From NCBI GenBank assembly GCA_035578905.1, contig JAQJVL010000003.1, forward strand, positions 6,867,512-6,931,511: a stretch of DNA of 64,000 bases, written 5' to 3'. Position 1 is the first letter of the stretch. Each line of letters starts with the position of its first letter. The notes beneath the pieces were generated by a model, which did no database searches, was not told where the DNA came from, and was given only the letters and a program-made list of their open reading frames with translations. Shown piece after piece: positions 12,844 to 25,812 of the stretch. The DNA is from Stictocephala bisonia (taxonomy: Eukaryota > Arthropoda > Insecta > Hemiptera > Membracidae). Position numbers and translations under genes: made by a program.

Positions 12844-13261
12844 CCGTAAGGAAACGTAATTTACAAAATTCAGAATAGGACGGTTCCTTGGTGTTTTTGT
12901 GGCTAAAAACTTCTAAATGGAAGGTAAATAATGTTTTTTTATTGTATTGCATGTATTTTGTTTATTAAAACTAAATTGAAAATGGAAAAATGTTAATAAA
13001 AACTTTTATATTAGCCGTAGTTTTAAAAAACATGGTAAGGGAGCTTTTAAAATAAGAGATACATTTTATAATAGAGATTTTATGAAACAATAATCTATGA
13101 ACAGTCACTTGAAAAAAAACAGAAAAAGATTGTTCGATAGTGAAGAATTTAAATATTTTCTTAGAGATAGTAAGAATTTAATTTGGACTAAATGAACGAA
13201 ATAAGTAAATTTACTTGACATTTTTCTTTCAAAATAGCAGTGGTTTAAGGTTTTAGCAAGT

Positions 13262-13345
13262 GAAAGATCAAAAGTTGACTAACTAGAACTTAGCTCGTAA
13301 ATCAATTTAAACTTCACAAACTCTTTGAAACAAAGATTAATAGTT
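13262..13345. repeat. Dispersed repeat C, copy 2
   Basis: Shares gaacttagctcgtaaatca and cttcacaaactcttt with the copies at 3472 and 40640. Confidence 0.5.
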
Positions 13346-14295
13346 TATTAAGTGTATTCTGGCTGATTTCATTCTCATAGCTTTATTACATATTTCGAGA
13401 CTTGCATTTATAAAACAGGTATTGTTTGTTAAGTTTAATATATTTTTAAATTTACTTTAGTATTAAGAAAGTAATTTAGCTTCATTTTCTTTATAAATTG
13501 TCAAAAATGACATAATTTACACACAATCAATTATCTACACATAATCTTACTGTATCTCTTAAAAGTTAAACTATCTTATATATTGCGTCTATTTAATTGT
13601 CATAAACATCCAAAAGTAGGGAGGAAAATAAATTATTTTTAGTGATAAACACCTTAAGAGTTGTCATAACTTATCAATAACAAAGAAGGCATCATAGTTC
13701 TAACTTTTTAAGTAAATGTATAAAAATTTACATAAAACGTTTTATAAATTTACTATATTTAATTGTTCCACAAAACTGTATTATTTATAAAAAATCTATC
13801 GAAAAATAACAATTCTATCTCATACCCTTATCATGTGCTGGACGTAGTCACCAATATATTCATCTCACTCTTTTTTTAGTTCAATATCGGAACGTAAAAT
13901 TTATCGTAACGTATTTATTGAAGTTAGAGTGAATTTAAGCGTTTAAGTTTGTATTCGCACCAAGGACGGAAACTGTCCACAATACTATAGGAGTCATTTC
14001 ATATAAACATTGTTTCAATACACAATTTGAAGCTAAATTGAGTTTAGTTAATAACGTGAGAAGGGCCATTGGTTGCACTTAGTTAAAAGGGCGTACTCAG
14101 GAAAATACGGAATATGCTAAGCTGTAATTTTCTAAATTATCTTCTTCAGATCTTTTAAATACAGTCAATAAAAATCAAATACCAGATTAGAAGCCTACTT
14201 TTTTCTGTTTTGTAATAATTATGAAAAATATTCATGGTTTGTGATAATTGATTACAAAGTGTCAGTGTTTACAAAATCAAAAATGGCACAAAATA

Positions 14296-14710
14296 TAGAA
14301 AAATGAAAATTAGTTGAACATGCTATTAATGAAAAACAAGATATAAATTTTAATTCTACAACTGTAATTTTAAAAGAACCCTTACGGACCAAAAGAAACC
14401 AAATTGAAAGTGCATGTATGGTAGTTTTGAAAGATGAATGTATTTCCCAACCGCCTCTAAATTTTAGTAATATATTTTTACCTTTAATTAAAGGTGAAAT
14501 GTCATCGAAAATAGAAAACCCTAAACCATATTTTAATTCATAATAATTCCTATCAAACTTGGCCACTTAAATTTAATTTAACTCGTATTTAATGTTTTAC
14601 ATGTGATTTTTTTGTTATTTTTATTCACATATGTTTTCTGTTTATACTGTATCTACAACTGAAGATGCCTTAACCGGTGAAAACGATCTTAATAAAAATT
14701 AAATTTGTGG
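14296..14710 (+). pseudogene. Penelope-like element remnant: GIY-YIG C-terminal region plus 3' tail
   Basis: The plus strand reads as a decayed version of the end of a PLE protein. Between about 14300 and 14500 come a VEHAIN segment, then NFNSTTVILKEP, then RTKRNQIESA. This corresponds to the LAEHAWNNEH, FNWDNTKILHREP and FKRKFIE positions of the better PLE at 20.8 kb. The start of the domain is missing. The 3' tail contains ctgaagatgccttaaccgg followed by tgaaaacgatc and an A-rich end. It belongs to a different PLE family from the 11.7 and 22.5 kb tails. Confidence 0.6.
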
Positions 14711-14925
14711 AATTTAAAAAAAAGACTTTCTATTAATGGTTTAGTTTAAAAACAAAATATTTTGTAACACCATACAAACTTCATGTAAAAGTAGCCACTG
14801 CACAATAATATGAAAGTACAAAAGGTTTGAAAATGTTTGTTAATTTGACTGTTTGTTTTTATTAGCATTTGTATTGTAAGTCAGCACTTATAAAATGATT
14901 ATCCATGTTATAAAGTTAAAGATCG

Positions 14926-15020
14926 TCTTATTTAACCAGGTGAAGTTAGGGCTAAGGAGACCTCTCTAACACTTAACCTGGGGACTTTACGTCACTTCCC
15001 AACCACGGTAGTGGCAGGCC
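14926..15020 (-). repeat. SINE-B family fragment
   Basis: cttatttaaccaggtgaag, gttagggctaag, acctctctaacac and ccaaccacggtagtggcagg match, in order, the complement of the 36.6 kb copy. The 65-codon open frame at 15011-15208 overlaps its edge and is not supported as a gene. Confidence 0.65.
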
Positions 15021-15770
15021 AAAATCTATTAATGGTATTAAGTGCCTTAGCCCCTTATCTATGGCCGCTCCTTAATTTTAATCTCAGTGTTAATCTTAAA
15101 GTGAGGGAAAAAGCGCTTCCTTTAAAGGACTACAAAATAGGAATCAATTTTCTACACTCATATCTGCGCTATTTAATTGACACCTTACCATCAATACAAG
15201 ATTTATGAAATATGGTTGTGGAAAAGCTGGCTTACATGCAAAGGTATGATATTATAAGATAAGAAAGTTTTAACAAAAATATATATAACAATTCCCAACT
15301 GGGTGCAGACTTTAGTTAAAGAAAAGTTTTATTTGATAACTTAACGTAATATTTGAGAAAAAGGCATAATCGTTAATTTTATTATAATTTAAAAAAGCAA
15401 AGAATATTTGAAACTTTTTAAATCATATATTCGGTAAAATATCTACATAAAATAATATTGTAATGTCTATAAACAAGCTTTGAAAGGAAATATCTTTTTT
15501 ATTTTATAAAGGCTTGTCTCATAGAATTTAATGTTTGACCGGCATATTCCCATATCTAATTATATACATACAAATATTTACGTATGATGTCTTCAACACT
15601 GTAACACAGGTTAGGGAAGATGCCGGTGGGTCTGAAAATGTAGATTGACAATGGTATATTTTAAATCAGTAAAACAAAAACTGCTAGCTTCAAAAGAAGC
15701 CTTTTAATAACAGTCTTGAGATTACTCAATGTACACTCGGAATCGTACAATCAGTTCACTTTGGGCTCAG

Positions 15771-16335
15771 TGGCACTGACCCACTCACCTGCCCCTACAC
15801 GTACAGAGGCACTGACCCACCCACCCACCCCTACACGTACAGTGAAACTGACCCACCCGCCCGCCGCTACACGTACAGTGGCACTGACCCACCCGCCCGC
15901 CCCTAAACGTACAGTGGTACTGACCCACCCACCCGCCCCTACACGTACAGTGGCACTGACCCACCCACCCGCCCCTACTTGTACAGTGGTACTAACCCAC
16001 CTACCTGCCCCTACACGTACAGTGGTATTGACCCACCTACCCGCCCCTACACGTACAGTGGTATTGATCCACCTACACGCCCCTACACGTACAGTGGTAC
16101 TGACCCACTTACCCGCCCATAAACGTACAGTGGTACTTACCCACCACCCCGCCCCGACACGCACAGTGGCACTGACCCACCCGCCCGCCCCTACACGCAC
16201 ATTGGTACTGTTTGCACACATCAAAATCACTGTGCATGTATGGGTGGGCAGGTGGGTTAATACCACTGTCCGTGTATGGGTGGGTGGGCGGATCAATATC
16301 ATTGTACGTGTATGGGCGGGTGGATCAATCATGTC
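15771..16335. repeat. 36-bp minisatellite with an internal orientation switch
   Basis: From 15771 to about 16212 there are twelve units in the C-rich orientation (cactgacccacccgcccg, ctacacgtacagtgg). From about 16224 to 16330 three units run in the G-rich orientation (gtgtatgggtgggtgggcgg). The two halves meet head to head around 16210-16223. Units are more diverged than at 6.4 and 60.7 kb. Open frames of 210 codons on both strands are artefacts of the period. Confidence 0.93.
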
Positions 16336-17635
16336 ATCGCGGAGTTGATATTCAAATAGTGAATGACATATAATGATTGCCAATTATTCTATTTTCAGTA
16401 TAGTGGGGGGGGGGGGAGGAGCTGATCTTCATTCAATGGGAGAAACAGATGTTGAAAGGCTGCAAATTTTGGCGTTATCGCTGTGAATAGGGATATATAT
16501 TTTAGCACTGAAATACGAGTATATCAATACTGTACGTTTCATATTCGGGTTTACATGCTTAATTTAGTTTTGAAAATTTCATTTCTTTTCTTAAGGCTGG
16601 CAAAGACAAAGCCAACAAAAGTATATTTAAAATAAAAGTTAAATTTATAAGCTAGCTATGCAATATTATAGATAATAATGTAATAGGATACAGATAAAAA
16701 TCTCAGGATATTTAAAAAGAGTTATGTTCCCTTTAACCCCAATAAATAGCACACTTTGTCAAACAGCAATGTTATTGTGACATAATGTTATTGTAACTGT
16801 CCAGAGCATTGTGCGACAATATCGATTGAAGCGTCTGGAATTTTACTGCTGTATTATTTTGTTAAAAACTAATAAACTTTTCAAAAAGAAGATAGAGATC
16901 ACTTTATAAATCTACAATCAAATAAAGTTCTTTTGGTATTTCAATTTAAAATAATTTCTTAACTGATGTTTAACAATTTATGTTTGCTGTTTTATTATTT
17001 TTCTATTAGTAATATCAATTAATGAACGGATTAGATTATGTAACGTTATTTTTAATTATATGACAAACTCACCAACACATGGGCACAGTTTGTATCCTAA
17101 ATCAAATTAATATAAAACAATTTAAGTGACATTTTTTAGGTTTAACAATAATAATAATTTGAAAAAAAAATCGTATTTCATCAATGCTTTATGGACAACA
17201 TAGACATCAAACAATAAACATGCTTTAAATAACAAAACGTCAATTATTCCAACATAGTTTCAATATTATTAATTCTAAATTTATTTGAAAATGAAATACA
17301 ACAATTGATAAAAATGACGAATTATATTAATGAGAGTAAATGTTTAAGACTTTTCAGTTCAGTCAACCTACATCAAACAACCCCTAAAAATAATGTATCT
17401 GAAAATGAAGCTTTGACGTCCTTATTCAAATAGTAATAAATTAAGGCAAAATTTTGCAATAAATTTAACTTAACGATTAAATTTTTCCTAATAAATATTA
17501 GTTTTTCTCAAATTGAAATTTTAATCACTTCTTTAAGTGCCAATATCTCTAATATTTTTTCTTATAAATTAAGTCTGATAGTGTTCTCTGAAAATGTCTT
17601 GTACCATTTCTTGTTATTTTGTGCAAAAAATAGAT
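16336..17635. other. AT-rich DNA with a G13 tract
   Basis: A run of G at about 16403-16415 follows the array. The remainder is AT-rich without recognisable genes or repeats. Confidence 0.4.
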
Positions 17636-18092
17636 TATTTATATATGAAGATATTGACTGAAATTTTACTTTTGTTCATAAATAAATAGAACACTTCCTT
17701 GTTATGTTATTATTTATATATGAAGATATTGACTGAAATTTTACTTTTGTTCATAAATAAATAGAACACTTCCTTGTTATGTTATTATTTATATATAAAG
17801 ATATTGACTGAAGTTTTACTTTTGTTCATAAATAAATAGAACACTTCCTTGTTATGTTATTATTTATGTATGAAGATATTGACTGAAGTTTTACTTTTGT
17901 TCATAAATAAATAGAACACTTCCTTGTTATGTTATTATTTATGTATGAAGATATTGACTGAAGTTTTACTTTTGTTCATAAATAAATAGAACACTTCCTT
18001 GTTATGTTATTATTTATATATGAAGATATTGACTGAAGTTTTACTTTTGTTCATAAATAAATAGAACACTTCCTTGTTATGTTATTATTTAT
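17636..18092. repeat. 75-bp tandem array, six copies
   Basis: Units begin at 17641, 17716, 17791, 17866, 17941 and 18016 (counted from atatatgaag), exactly 75 bases apart and differing at only a few positions. Each contains aaataaatagaacacttcct. The near-identity suggests recent amplification. Confidence 0.97.
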
Positions 18093-19176
18093 CGGATAAA
18101 AATATGCCTTTTAAATATATTTAATTTCCTGTGTAGTAAATTACTGTCTTTAATATACTGATTGATAACTAAGAACCCCATATTAAAAAAAAAATTAACA
18201 TATACAGGACTCCAATTTATTGTAAAAGGTAATTTAAGTTTCGTTACTCTTAAAGTTAATTTAAGTCATTACAAACACTCTTACAGACTTCCGATCTTAA
18301 CGCGGACTTTTCACACACTATTTAAAATCTTGTAACTAATAATTTATTTTTATTGAATTTTAAAGTATATTTTAGTAAGACTTTTAGTTTACTTGATACC
18401 TAATATAAACATAAGAACATTAGTGAAATATAGACATTGATATCTCAAAAATATAAAAAATTGCGGCCATGTAAAGTTGATTTGAGACACTAAAGTACAA
18501 AGTTTTTCCCTAAGACTCAACTCTCTTAGTTAGAAACTTATTAAGTCTAATGCTCATTAGATTGCTGAAAAGTATAAAATATATGTATTTAAACATGGTG
18601 CATGATATTCTGAATAATAATAATAATTGTTCCAAATAAACTTGTAACAGAGATGTGAGTAAGTTAATTTCACCCAAATAGCTGGGAGTAGAAACTGTAT
18701 GGGCACCCCATATGTATGTTTGTTATGATATTTAAAAAAATGAAAAATAAAATATAGAAACAATCTTCCATATAAAAACATACACTCTTTTTATATATTG
18801 ACTAAAGTTTACCTAATAGTTTATGATCTACACAGTAAACAGTTAAGAGAACACTATAAACACCTAGTTTCCGAGTACTTCGTGACGTTTCGGCAACACT
18901 TATAAAATAATTACTTATTAAACCTGCAAAAAAATTGAATCTGACAAAGGATATAATCACTATACTGTCGTTACTAAATGAAAGTGGTAAGTTGAACGAT
19001 AATACAGTGCTTGAACCCTTGATTCACAGTCGGAGTCTCTGAGAAATAAACTAACTTTACACTTTTTACTCTTCTCTATTCAATTCTTCCTTTTTAAAAT
19101 TCAATTTTCGTGTAAATTTTGTATTTGATAAAAGTAAACATTTTAAAAGTATGATAACCATTTTTAATTTGTTTGG
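18093..19176. other. AT-rich non-coding DNA
   Basis: Nothing recognisable. Short frames such as 18557-18781 on the minus strand have chance-like composition. Confidence 0.4.
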
Positions 19177-19260
19177 TAGCGTAGTTAATTGAATCCCATC
19201 TTCATAAGCTAAAGGTTCTCAGTTCTATTCCAATCAGAGTCATAGCAAATTTTGAATGAA
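19177..19260 (+). repeat. Decayed tRNA-like SINE head
   Basis: tggtagcgtagttaattgaa resembles an A box, and gttctattccaatcag resembles a B box at tRNA-like spacing. The flanking stems are not maintained. This is a tentative SINE or tRNA pseudogene. Confidence 0.35.
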
Positions 19261-20815
19261 ATCAGCTGATAACTACCAGCTGTTCATTTGTCATGGGGCT
19301 ATTAGTTTATAACATTGACTATGTTCACTCATAAACACACGTAACATTCATTCGAAATCCTTATTCTCCATATCTTAATGATTTGTATTTTAGGAATAAA
19401 TAAAAAGAATTGGACCGAAGCATTTAAAGTGTTTTATTTTGTCTCTATTTCTTCAGTATTATTTTAATATAACTTTTCAACGTTGTTATGAGACAACAGT
19501 TATTGACCAATCTTTCTTTCCAGACTTATTTCTTTCCACTCGTTCTTTCTTCTTTGCAAACAACGAAATATTACTGAAGATTCACTTAAAAACTACATAG
19601 GCTATAAACATAATTTAGAGAACTTTACAACATGAATTTTATACGTACAACTGTGAAAAAGTATAAAACTACTAACCCTTTTAAAATAAAATCCAGTAAA
19701 CATATTTTCTGATGGTTATTACCCTTCCAGACAAATTTACGAGTGAACAGATGTAAGTTATTATCAAGGTGCATGTCTGCAAGTGATCACGGCATAGTTG
19801 TGGCCTTCCTGCGTATTTCCTTTCTTTAAACGTAGGAAGAGAGGAACCATCTTTGTATTCGAAAAGTATGAAAACAAATTGAATATAAAATAACATTACA
19901 CTTAATTTCAAATGTGTGAATGTGATGGGCTCCTAATAACCTAACTTTAAAGTAGAAACAGTTACAATATTTGGTATTATTAAAACATGCACTTTGTTAG
20001 TTATAATTTTAATAATACAAACTGAACAGAAAATCATAATAAGATAAGAAAAATATATTAAATTAAAAAAACGCAGTTCCGGTGATTATATTATACCTAA
20101 ATTTACTCTTCACTTATAATTACTTTACAATACAGCTTCACGCAGGGCCTTACAGGAAACTGTTTCTGGATTGTAGGGATAACATATGTATTCACTTGAT
20201 ATGGAAAAATTATTTGAGATATTATTTAATTTATATTTTTTAGTGTAAAATTATTTTGCACATTTCACTCAGAATTTTCAAATGTTATGAATTCGACAAG
20301 TGGTAACTTAGTAATAATGTGGTATAATCCTAATCTTGGTACAAAACTAAGCAATGTACTAATCCTTCTAAGTTCAAATATCCTTTGAAAACTCACTATA
20401 ACAAACTCCTCAAACTACGATGATGTAATGAATTAAAATGTTTAAAATCATTTAGACTTGAGACTTGAAAGATGAATTATGGCGGTTCATAAATTTATAT
20501 TTATGAATAATTTATACTTGGAATTGATTTAATGCAAATATCTCAACATATCTTTTAAACAAAGATACGTTTTCGAATGAACCAAACTACTTGGAACAGT
20601 CAATGTAGTGAGGAGGAACCTCAACTTTGGCAACTCCAGTTTATCTTGGCTTGGTGTCAACAACACAGAGAGCCAATTTTTGTCAACAACACAGAGAGTG
20701 TTGTTCCTAAATTTACTAATACTACATTTAAAATATTTACAAAATGTTTAGAATTCAAGTTCCATATTATAACGGACTGGAATAAGTACAGTATCTGGAA
20801 CAAAGTTTACCTTAA
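19261..20815. other. AT-rich DNA without a supported gene
   Basis: The 83-codon frame at 20577-20828 sits just before the PLE and includes a short direct repeat (gtcaacaacacagagag, twice). It shows no PLE similarity. No other feature is recognised. Confidence 0.4.
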
Positions 20816-22006
20816 TGTATTAATGTAGTACATTTTAACCTTAAGACTCTAACTCTAAGAATAATCGAAAACAGGCTTAACCAAGACACTAAACTTTCAC
20901 AACGTACCAAACTGCCTATTCACGTAATAATGGAACTTTTACAGCTTTGCACTGAATGTAATCACTTTGAAATAGATGGGCAAATATACCGCCAGGATGA
21001 TGGTATGGCAATGGGTTCCCCACTATCACCTATTTTCGCCAATATCTACATGGAAGAGTTTGAAGAACAAGCAATTGCTTCCTCAAATCTCAAACCTAAG
21101 GTTTGGCTTAGGTACGTGGACGACACATTTGTCTGTTGGAGTCACGGTGTACCTAATTAAGAAGAATTTTTAAAACACTTGAACAAGGTTTCACCCACCA
21201 TTAAATTCACCATGGAAAAAGAAATAAACAATAAATTATCATTTTTGGATGTAAATGTAGAAAAAACAAAACATGACCTAAAAACATCAGTCTACAGAAA
21301 ACAAACTCACACAGGCAAATACCTCAATTTCAATTCTAACCACCCACAAACTGTTAAAGAAGGTGTAGCCTTCTCTCTATTTGATAGGGCCCGAGCCATA
21401 TGCTCAGACAAAACTAAACTAGACAATGAACTAAACAATGTTTCCAAACATCTAATAAACAATGGCTACCCTCAGTCTCTCATAAACAAATGCAAACAAA
21501 TAAGAAAACGCAAACAAACACCCACTGACACAGAAAAGCCTAAAGCATTCATGTCCATTCCATATACACCTAACCTTTCAGAAAAAATCAGACGCATAGC
21601 TAGGAAATACAAAATCAGAACATCATTCAACACACAAAACACATTAAGACAGTCTGTAACTAAAACTAAACCAAAGAATGAGGAGCAATCCTCCAAAAAT
21701 GTAGTTTATTGCATTACTTGTGAATGCAATGAAAAATACATAAGGGAAACAAAGAGACCACTGGAAGTTAGGCTAAAAGAACACAAAAATAACATTAAAA
21801 AAGGAAACACTACACATTCTAAATTAGCTGAACATGCCTGGAACAATGAACACAGATTTAACTGGGATAACACTAAAATACTTCACAGGGAACCAAATTT
21901 TTTTAAACGTAAATTCATTGAAGGTGACTTTATGAAACTAAATAATGAACAAGTAATCAGTCAAAGTAGCATAGAAGTTATACCCATGCGGATTCCCTTA
22001 CTTTAA
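20816..22006 (+). pseudogene. Penelope-like element: reverse transcriptase and GIY-YIG endonuclease, 5'-truncated, one stop
   Basis: PLEs encode one protein with a telomerase-related reverse transcriptase and usually a C-terminal GIY-YIG nuclease. Here the frame opens inside the RT. It contains DDGMAMGSPLSPIFANIYME (about 20996-21055), then RYVDDTF at about 21112-21132, the catalytic YVDD box. A TAA at 21158-21160 breaks the frame. The same frame then runs to 22006 through the RT thumb/linker and a GIY-YIG module (VVYCITC, then YIRET). The usual YIG glycine is R here, so nuclease activity is doubtful. The N-terminal part is missing, as expected for an incompletely copied insertion. Confidence 0.92.
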
Positions 22007-22800
22007 AACACACTTGATAAAAAATGCAATACACTCATGACATCATCTAACCAGAATCCTACACCACCTGCACCTACAACAATTAAACATCCCATGAGTC
22101 TACGTCCCCGTACCTGAGTCACCACATTTTTGGCGATCTCGGAAAAATGGAGACCAGTTATGGTTGTTGTGAAGTGTAGTGTGTATGTTTGTCTTGTCCC
22201 CGTGTTTTATCACCTTGGAGGGAACTTCGTAGACACTGCATTTGGATTGTATCATCCTCTGGGACGTCTAGACGCCATCGTCACTGCGGGTCGTAAGACT
22301 TCATCATTTTTGTAGTATTTGATTATTGTATTGTTTTATTCCTAATAATTGTTGTCTTTTCAGGTTAAAATGTAATTGTAATAGTAGTCTCAGTCCTTCC
22401 GAGTCATATATATAATTTTTTGTGCGTGTTGAATGTTATTTTAAATTAATTGTGTTTTTCAGGTACCATATATTTATGATTAGTTAATGTAATTGATATC
22501 GTGACCTTGACAGCGCTTATTTGGCTATATTAATATAACCCTGTTAATATTTTTTATATTTAGTAGAAGTTCATTTTGTTGTATTCCATTCTAGGATCTA
22601 GGTTAAAATGTAGATAATTATTAAAGTAGATAAGTTTATTAGTTTAAGAACGTAGTTTTATAACATGTTTGTGTAGATGTAATTTAGTTTTTAGCACTTG
22701 AAAAAGGTTTGGGTTTTACCAAATCGAAACGTCGTGATTGTTACTTTTCACGTAATGATGGCAAATGTCCAACTACCTTTGTCTCCCTCATTTTAACCTT
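22007..22800 (+). mobile_element. 3' untranslated tail of the Penelope-like element
   Basis: Non-coding tail following the PLE stop codon. The last ~280 bases recur at 11655-11935, which fixes the family boundary near 22800. It includes a short hairpin (ggtttgggttttacc) followed by aaatcgaaacgtcgtg, a PLE-like terminal pattern. Confidence 0.8.
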
Positions 22801-24084
22801 GTTTGAATAAATAGAATGTTCCAGAATAAAAGAAAAAGTAAAAATTTAGTTTAACTTAGTTGATAGTTATTTGACCCTTATAAAGTTGTATAGTTTCTTA
22901 TAAACACTATCAACGGTTAATTTATCTTCTTAAAATTACCAAGAACTTAACATTTTATCAGCATTGATTGAATAATTTTTAACGATTCAGAAACTAAAAA
23001 TAAGTTTTAAAAGCACGTTTTTTGTTTAGTAATCATTGATAATTGAAATAAATGACCGTGAATTTCTTTTATTATATAATATAGATAAGCTTAAAAACAA
23101 TTACTTTGAAGAAAAGTTAGTGAAATGAAAACAAAAGCTCAACTTTGCTAGGTTAACTTGACCTCGGTCTGATGTCAATCTCAAGAACACGCAGCAATAC
23201 CAAGAACGCTAAGAAGTACATTATAACTATACTAAGTTTAGTTTAATTCAGCTAACAGTAACTGTTATATTACGACTTACAGATCACCTATTTTTCATAA
23301 TGAGGTTTACTCAGATACCCATAATCACTGTACGCGTATGGGTGGGTGGGAGGGTCACAATCACTGTACGTGTATGGCTATAATTGAACCTATTGAAAAG
23401 GTTATCATGATACAAGTTTTGATAACGTTTCAATAGATAAGTTTTACTCGAATAAGAGTTAAACTTACATAAAAGCTGCATTTACTTTAAAAATAAACTC
23501 AAAACATACCAAAAAAATGGTCGTAGAATTGTTACATTTTCAAATTTTTAACTAAAATCAACATCTGTTAATAATATGGGGGCTGGGGGGTTTAAAGGAG
23601 GTCGATAAAAGACATAACTAACAATAAAGTCACCACCATAAATTCAATCTAAATTTACATATTCTACAAGGTTTTTTTAAAAATGTTATATGAACTGTTC
23701 GTGAATATTACAATGAACAAATATTGATATACAATAAGACATACTAAAGGTTTGTGTTTTTTTAGCCAGGTTTACTAGTTCTACCACCCAGTCTAAAGGA
23801 AACTCTCCCGCTACTAAACTATACTTGAAAAACGAAGTAAGCACATATATAATTATGTCAGACTCATATGGAATACAAATAAAGAAATATGATAAATATT
23901 TCACATTGAATCTTACAATTGAGTCAGTGAATTGCTCTCACTATCTACTTTTGATGTAGAGATAATATGACTATTTTCCCTAGTAATTAAAATGTAAAAT
24001 TATTTATATTTTAATACACACTTCAAGTTTAATTAATTATGACCTCCTTCGAAGAGGCTCTACTAGTTTCCATCCTTAGTAGAG
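22801..24084. other. AT-rich DNA with two 36-bp minisatellite units
   Basis: Two G-rich units lie at 23328-23378 (cactgtacgcgtatgggtgg, then ggtcacaatcactgtacg). A purine-rich segment ggggctggggggtttaaagg lies near 23580. No gene is supported. Confidence 0.6.
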
Positions 24085-24123
24085 TAAACTAAATGGATAA
24101 ACTAGTTCACGTTAGGGCTACTA

Positions 24124-24350
24124 TTTTAATACATTTTAATGATAAATACAATGAAGTATCCTTTTTATTCATTTTTACAAAAATATATGACCGGTTGAGG
24201 CTCTTAGGCCATATTCAGATAGTAAATAATATAACCTATCATAATTATTTACTATCTGAATATGGCCTAAGAACCGAAACTGGTCATATATTTTTGTAAA
24301 AATGAATAAGAAGGGTACTTCATTATATTTATCATTCAATTTATTAAACT
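24124..24350. repeat. Large palindrome, arms about 105 bp
   Basis: The left arm (24124-24230) contains acaaaaatatatgaccggtt and ggccatattcagatagtaaa. The right arm (24241-24350) is their reverse complement with few mismatches, around a ~10-base centre. A 15-base direct repeat, taaactaaatggata, lies at 24085-24099 and again at 24345-24359. It could be a fold-back element with a target duplication or a template-switch product. No transposase is present. Confidence 0.9.
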
Positions 24351-24359
24351 AAATGGATA

Positions 24360-25460
24360 TTTATCAATAAATTTATTCTCTACCATATACTCAGCCCGCT
24401 AGACAATTTACGCTCTTCGTATCATGTTGAAGATCGCCAACAGATCAATATTCTGTGGAAGGATCAGACATTAGAAGGAATGCCAACTACTGAACAGTGT
24501 TATTTTTCAGGTGGATTTATAATTTCAGGTTCTGATATATATTATGTAACATTGTACTTATTTAGCACAAAATGATACGAATGAATATATTAAATTATTA
24601 TTTTCTTAAAACAACATTAATTCATAGTATCAGTTAATTTTAAACATAATTTCATTTTTGACCACAACTTTATTTTGCAGAAATAAATTTGTGTTCGCAA
24701 AAATAACATTTGCTATCGATTAAATAAAATTTTAAAATCGTAATGGATTAAATACATTTTGTTGATTTTGTTGTGTGTTTTTACAACATAAGATATAAAA
24801 ACAATATTATGTTAACAATAAAAACATAATGAAATGTGATTAGTAATTAAAATATGTCAAATAAGTAATTATTTATAAACATTAAATGTGCAATCACAAA
24901 TAGAGAGTTAATGAGATTGATTCTCCATTCCAGCAGTTAGAGTTTCTAAAGTTTAACAAACAATCAAACAACCCGAGGCTAAAAACTATCAACTCCAATC
25001 AGTGCCAGTTGTATAGACAGCCAAACAAACTGAACTGAACTACATAGTTGAAGTAAACAACAATCACAAATTCAATCACTCACATTTTCACAATTTGTAT
25101 GCCATTCATTACGAACAGCTATTGATGACATTTTTAACATCATGGCAGCATTGTTGTGGTTATACTGACGATTCAAGAACAATCTTGAATATTTTACAAT
25201 TTCATAAAGACTTGTAAAGCGTCAAAATGTTACGTACACATTGTACTTATTTAGCATATGATTTATATACGTCATATCAATTTGCCGTATCACTGTGATA
25301 AAAATGAAATTATCCACACAATTTTCAAAATAATACCGAGGTACCCAGGTTTTCAGTAGTTTTTTCTCACAAAAGAAAGACTAGAATAGATTTTAAAATC
25401 ATTAATAAATTTTTTTCATTACAAACTTATAATATTATTACGACCTTAATATATTATTCA
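24360..25460. other. AT-rich non-coding DNA
   Basis: No recognisable gene or repeat. Confidence 0.4.
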
Positions 25461-25812
25461 TTTCTAAGACGCCAATCGCAGAGATACGGGCGAATGAAGG
25501 GTGAATGAGTGTGATGAGTATAGATGAACGAGTGTAGTCATTGTTACTATCTGAGTTTGACTTAGCTCAGAAAGGGCTATTTATTAATAACCCAATGACC
25601 TGGGCAACCATGGGACCTACAGATTTACATGGAATCCGAACCACGTAGTATAGGTCTGATTTTCAGCTAACTGACAAGTCTGACATTCAGTTCTCTTCAC
25701 TACATAACATCTGAACCTTGACTACCATTCGAAATGGCCAACCTAGACTTCTCTAGTGGTGTCCACGTCGATGGCAACCATTAGGTGGACGCCGTGTCGG
25801 TATTAAGAGTAT
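25461..25812 (-). repeat. SINE-A, distal part of a copy split by insertion
   Basis: Matches the complement of the full copy at 29331-29790 from its 3' end (ctaagacgccaatcgcagag) up to cggtattaagagtat. It stops exactly where the SINE's B-box region should follow. The missing ~85 bases are found at 27845-27930 in the same orientation, so the SINE was interrupted by about 2 kb. Confidence 0.88.

Noticed and set aside
15716..16383. 210-codon frames on both strands
   Set aside because: Minisatellite artefact; the frame even crosses the orientation switch.
20577..20828. 83-codon frame just upstream of the PLE as its N-terminal part
   Set aside because: No similarity to PLE N-terminal or RT regions; PLE similarity starts only after about 20840.
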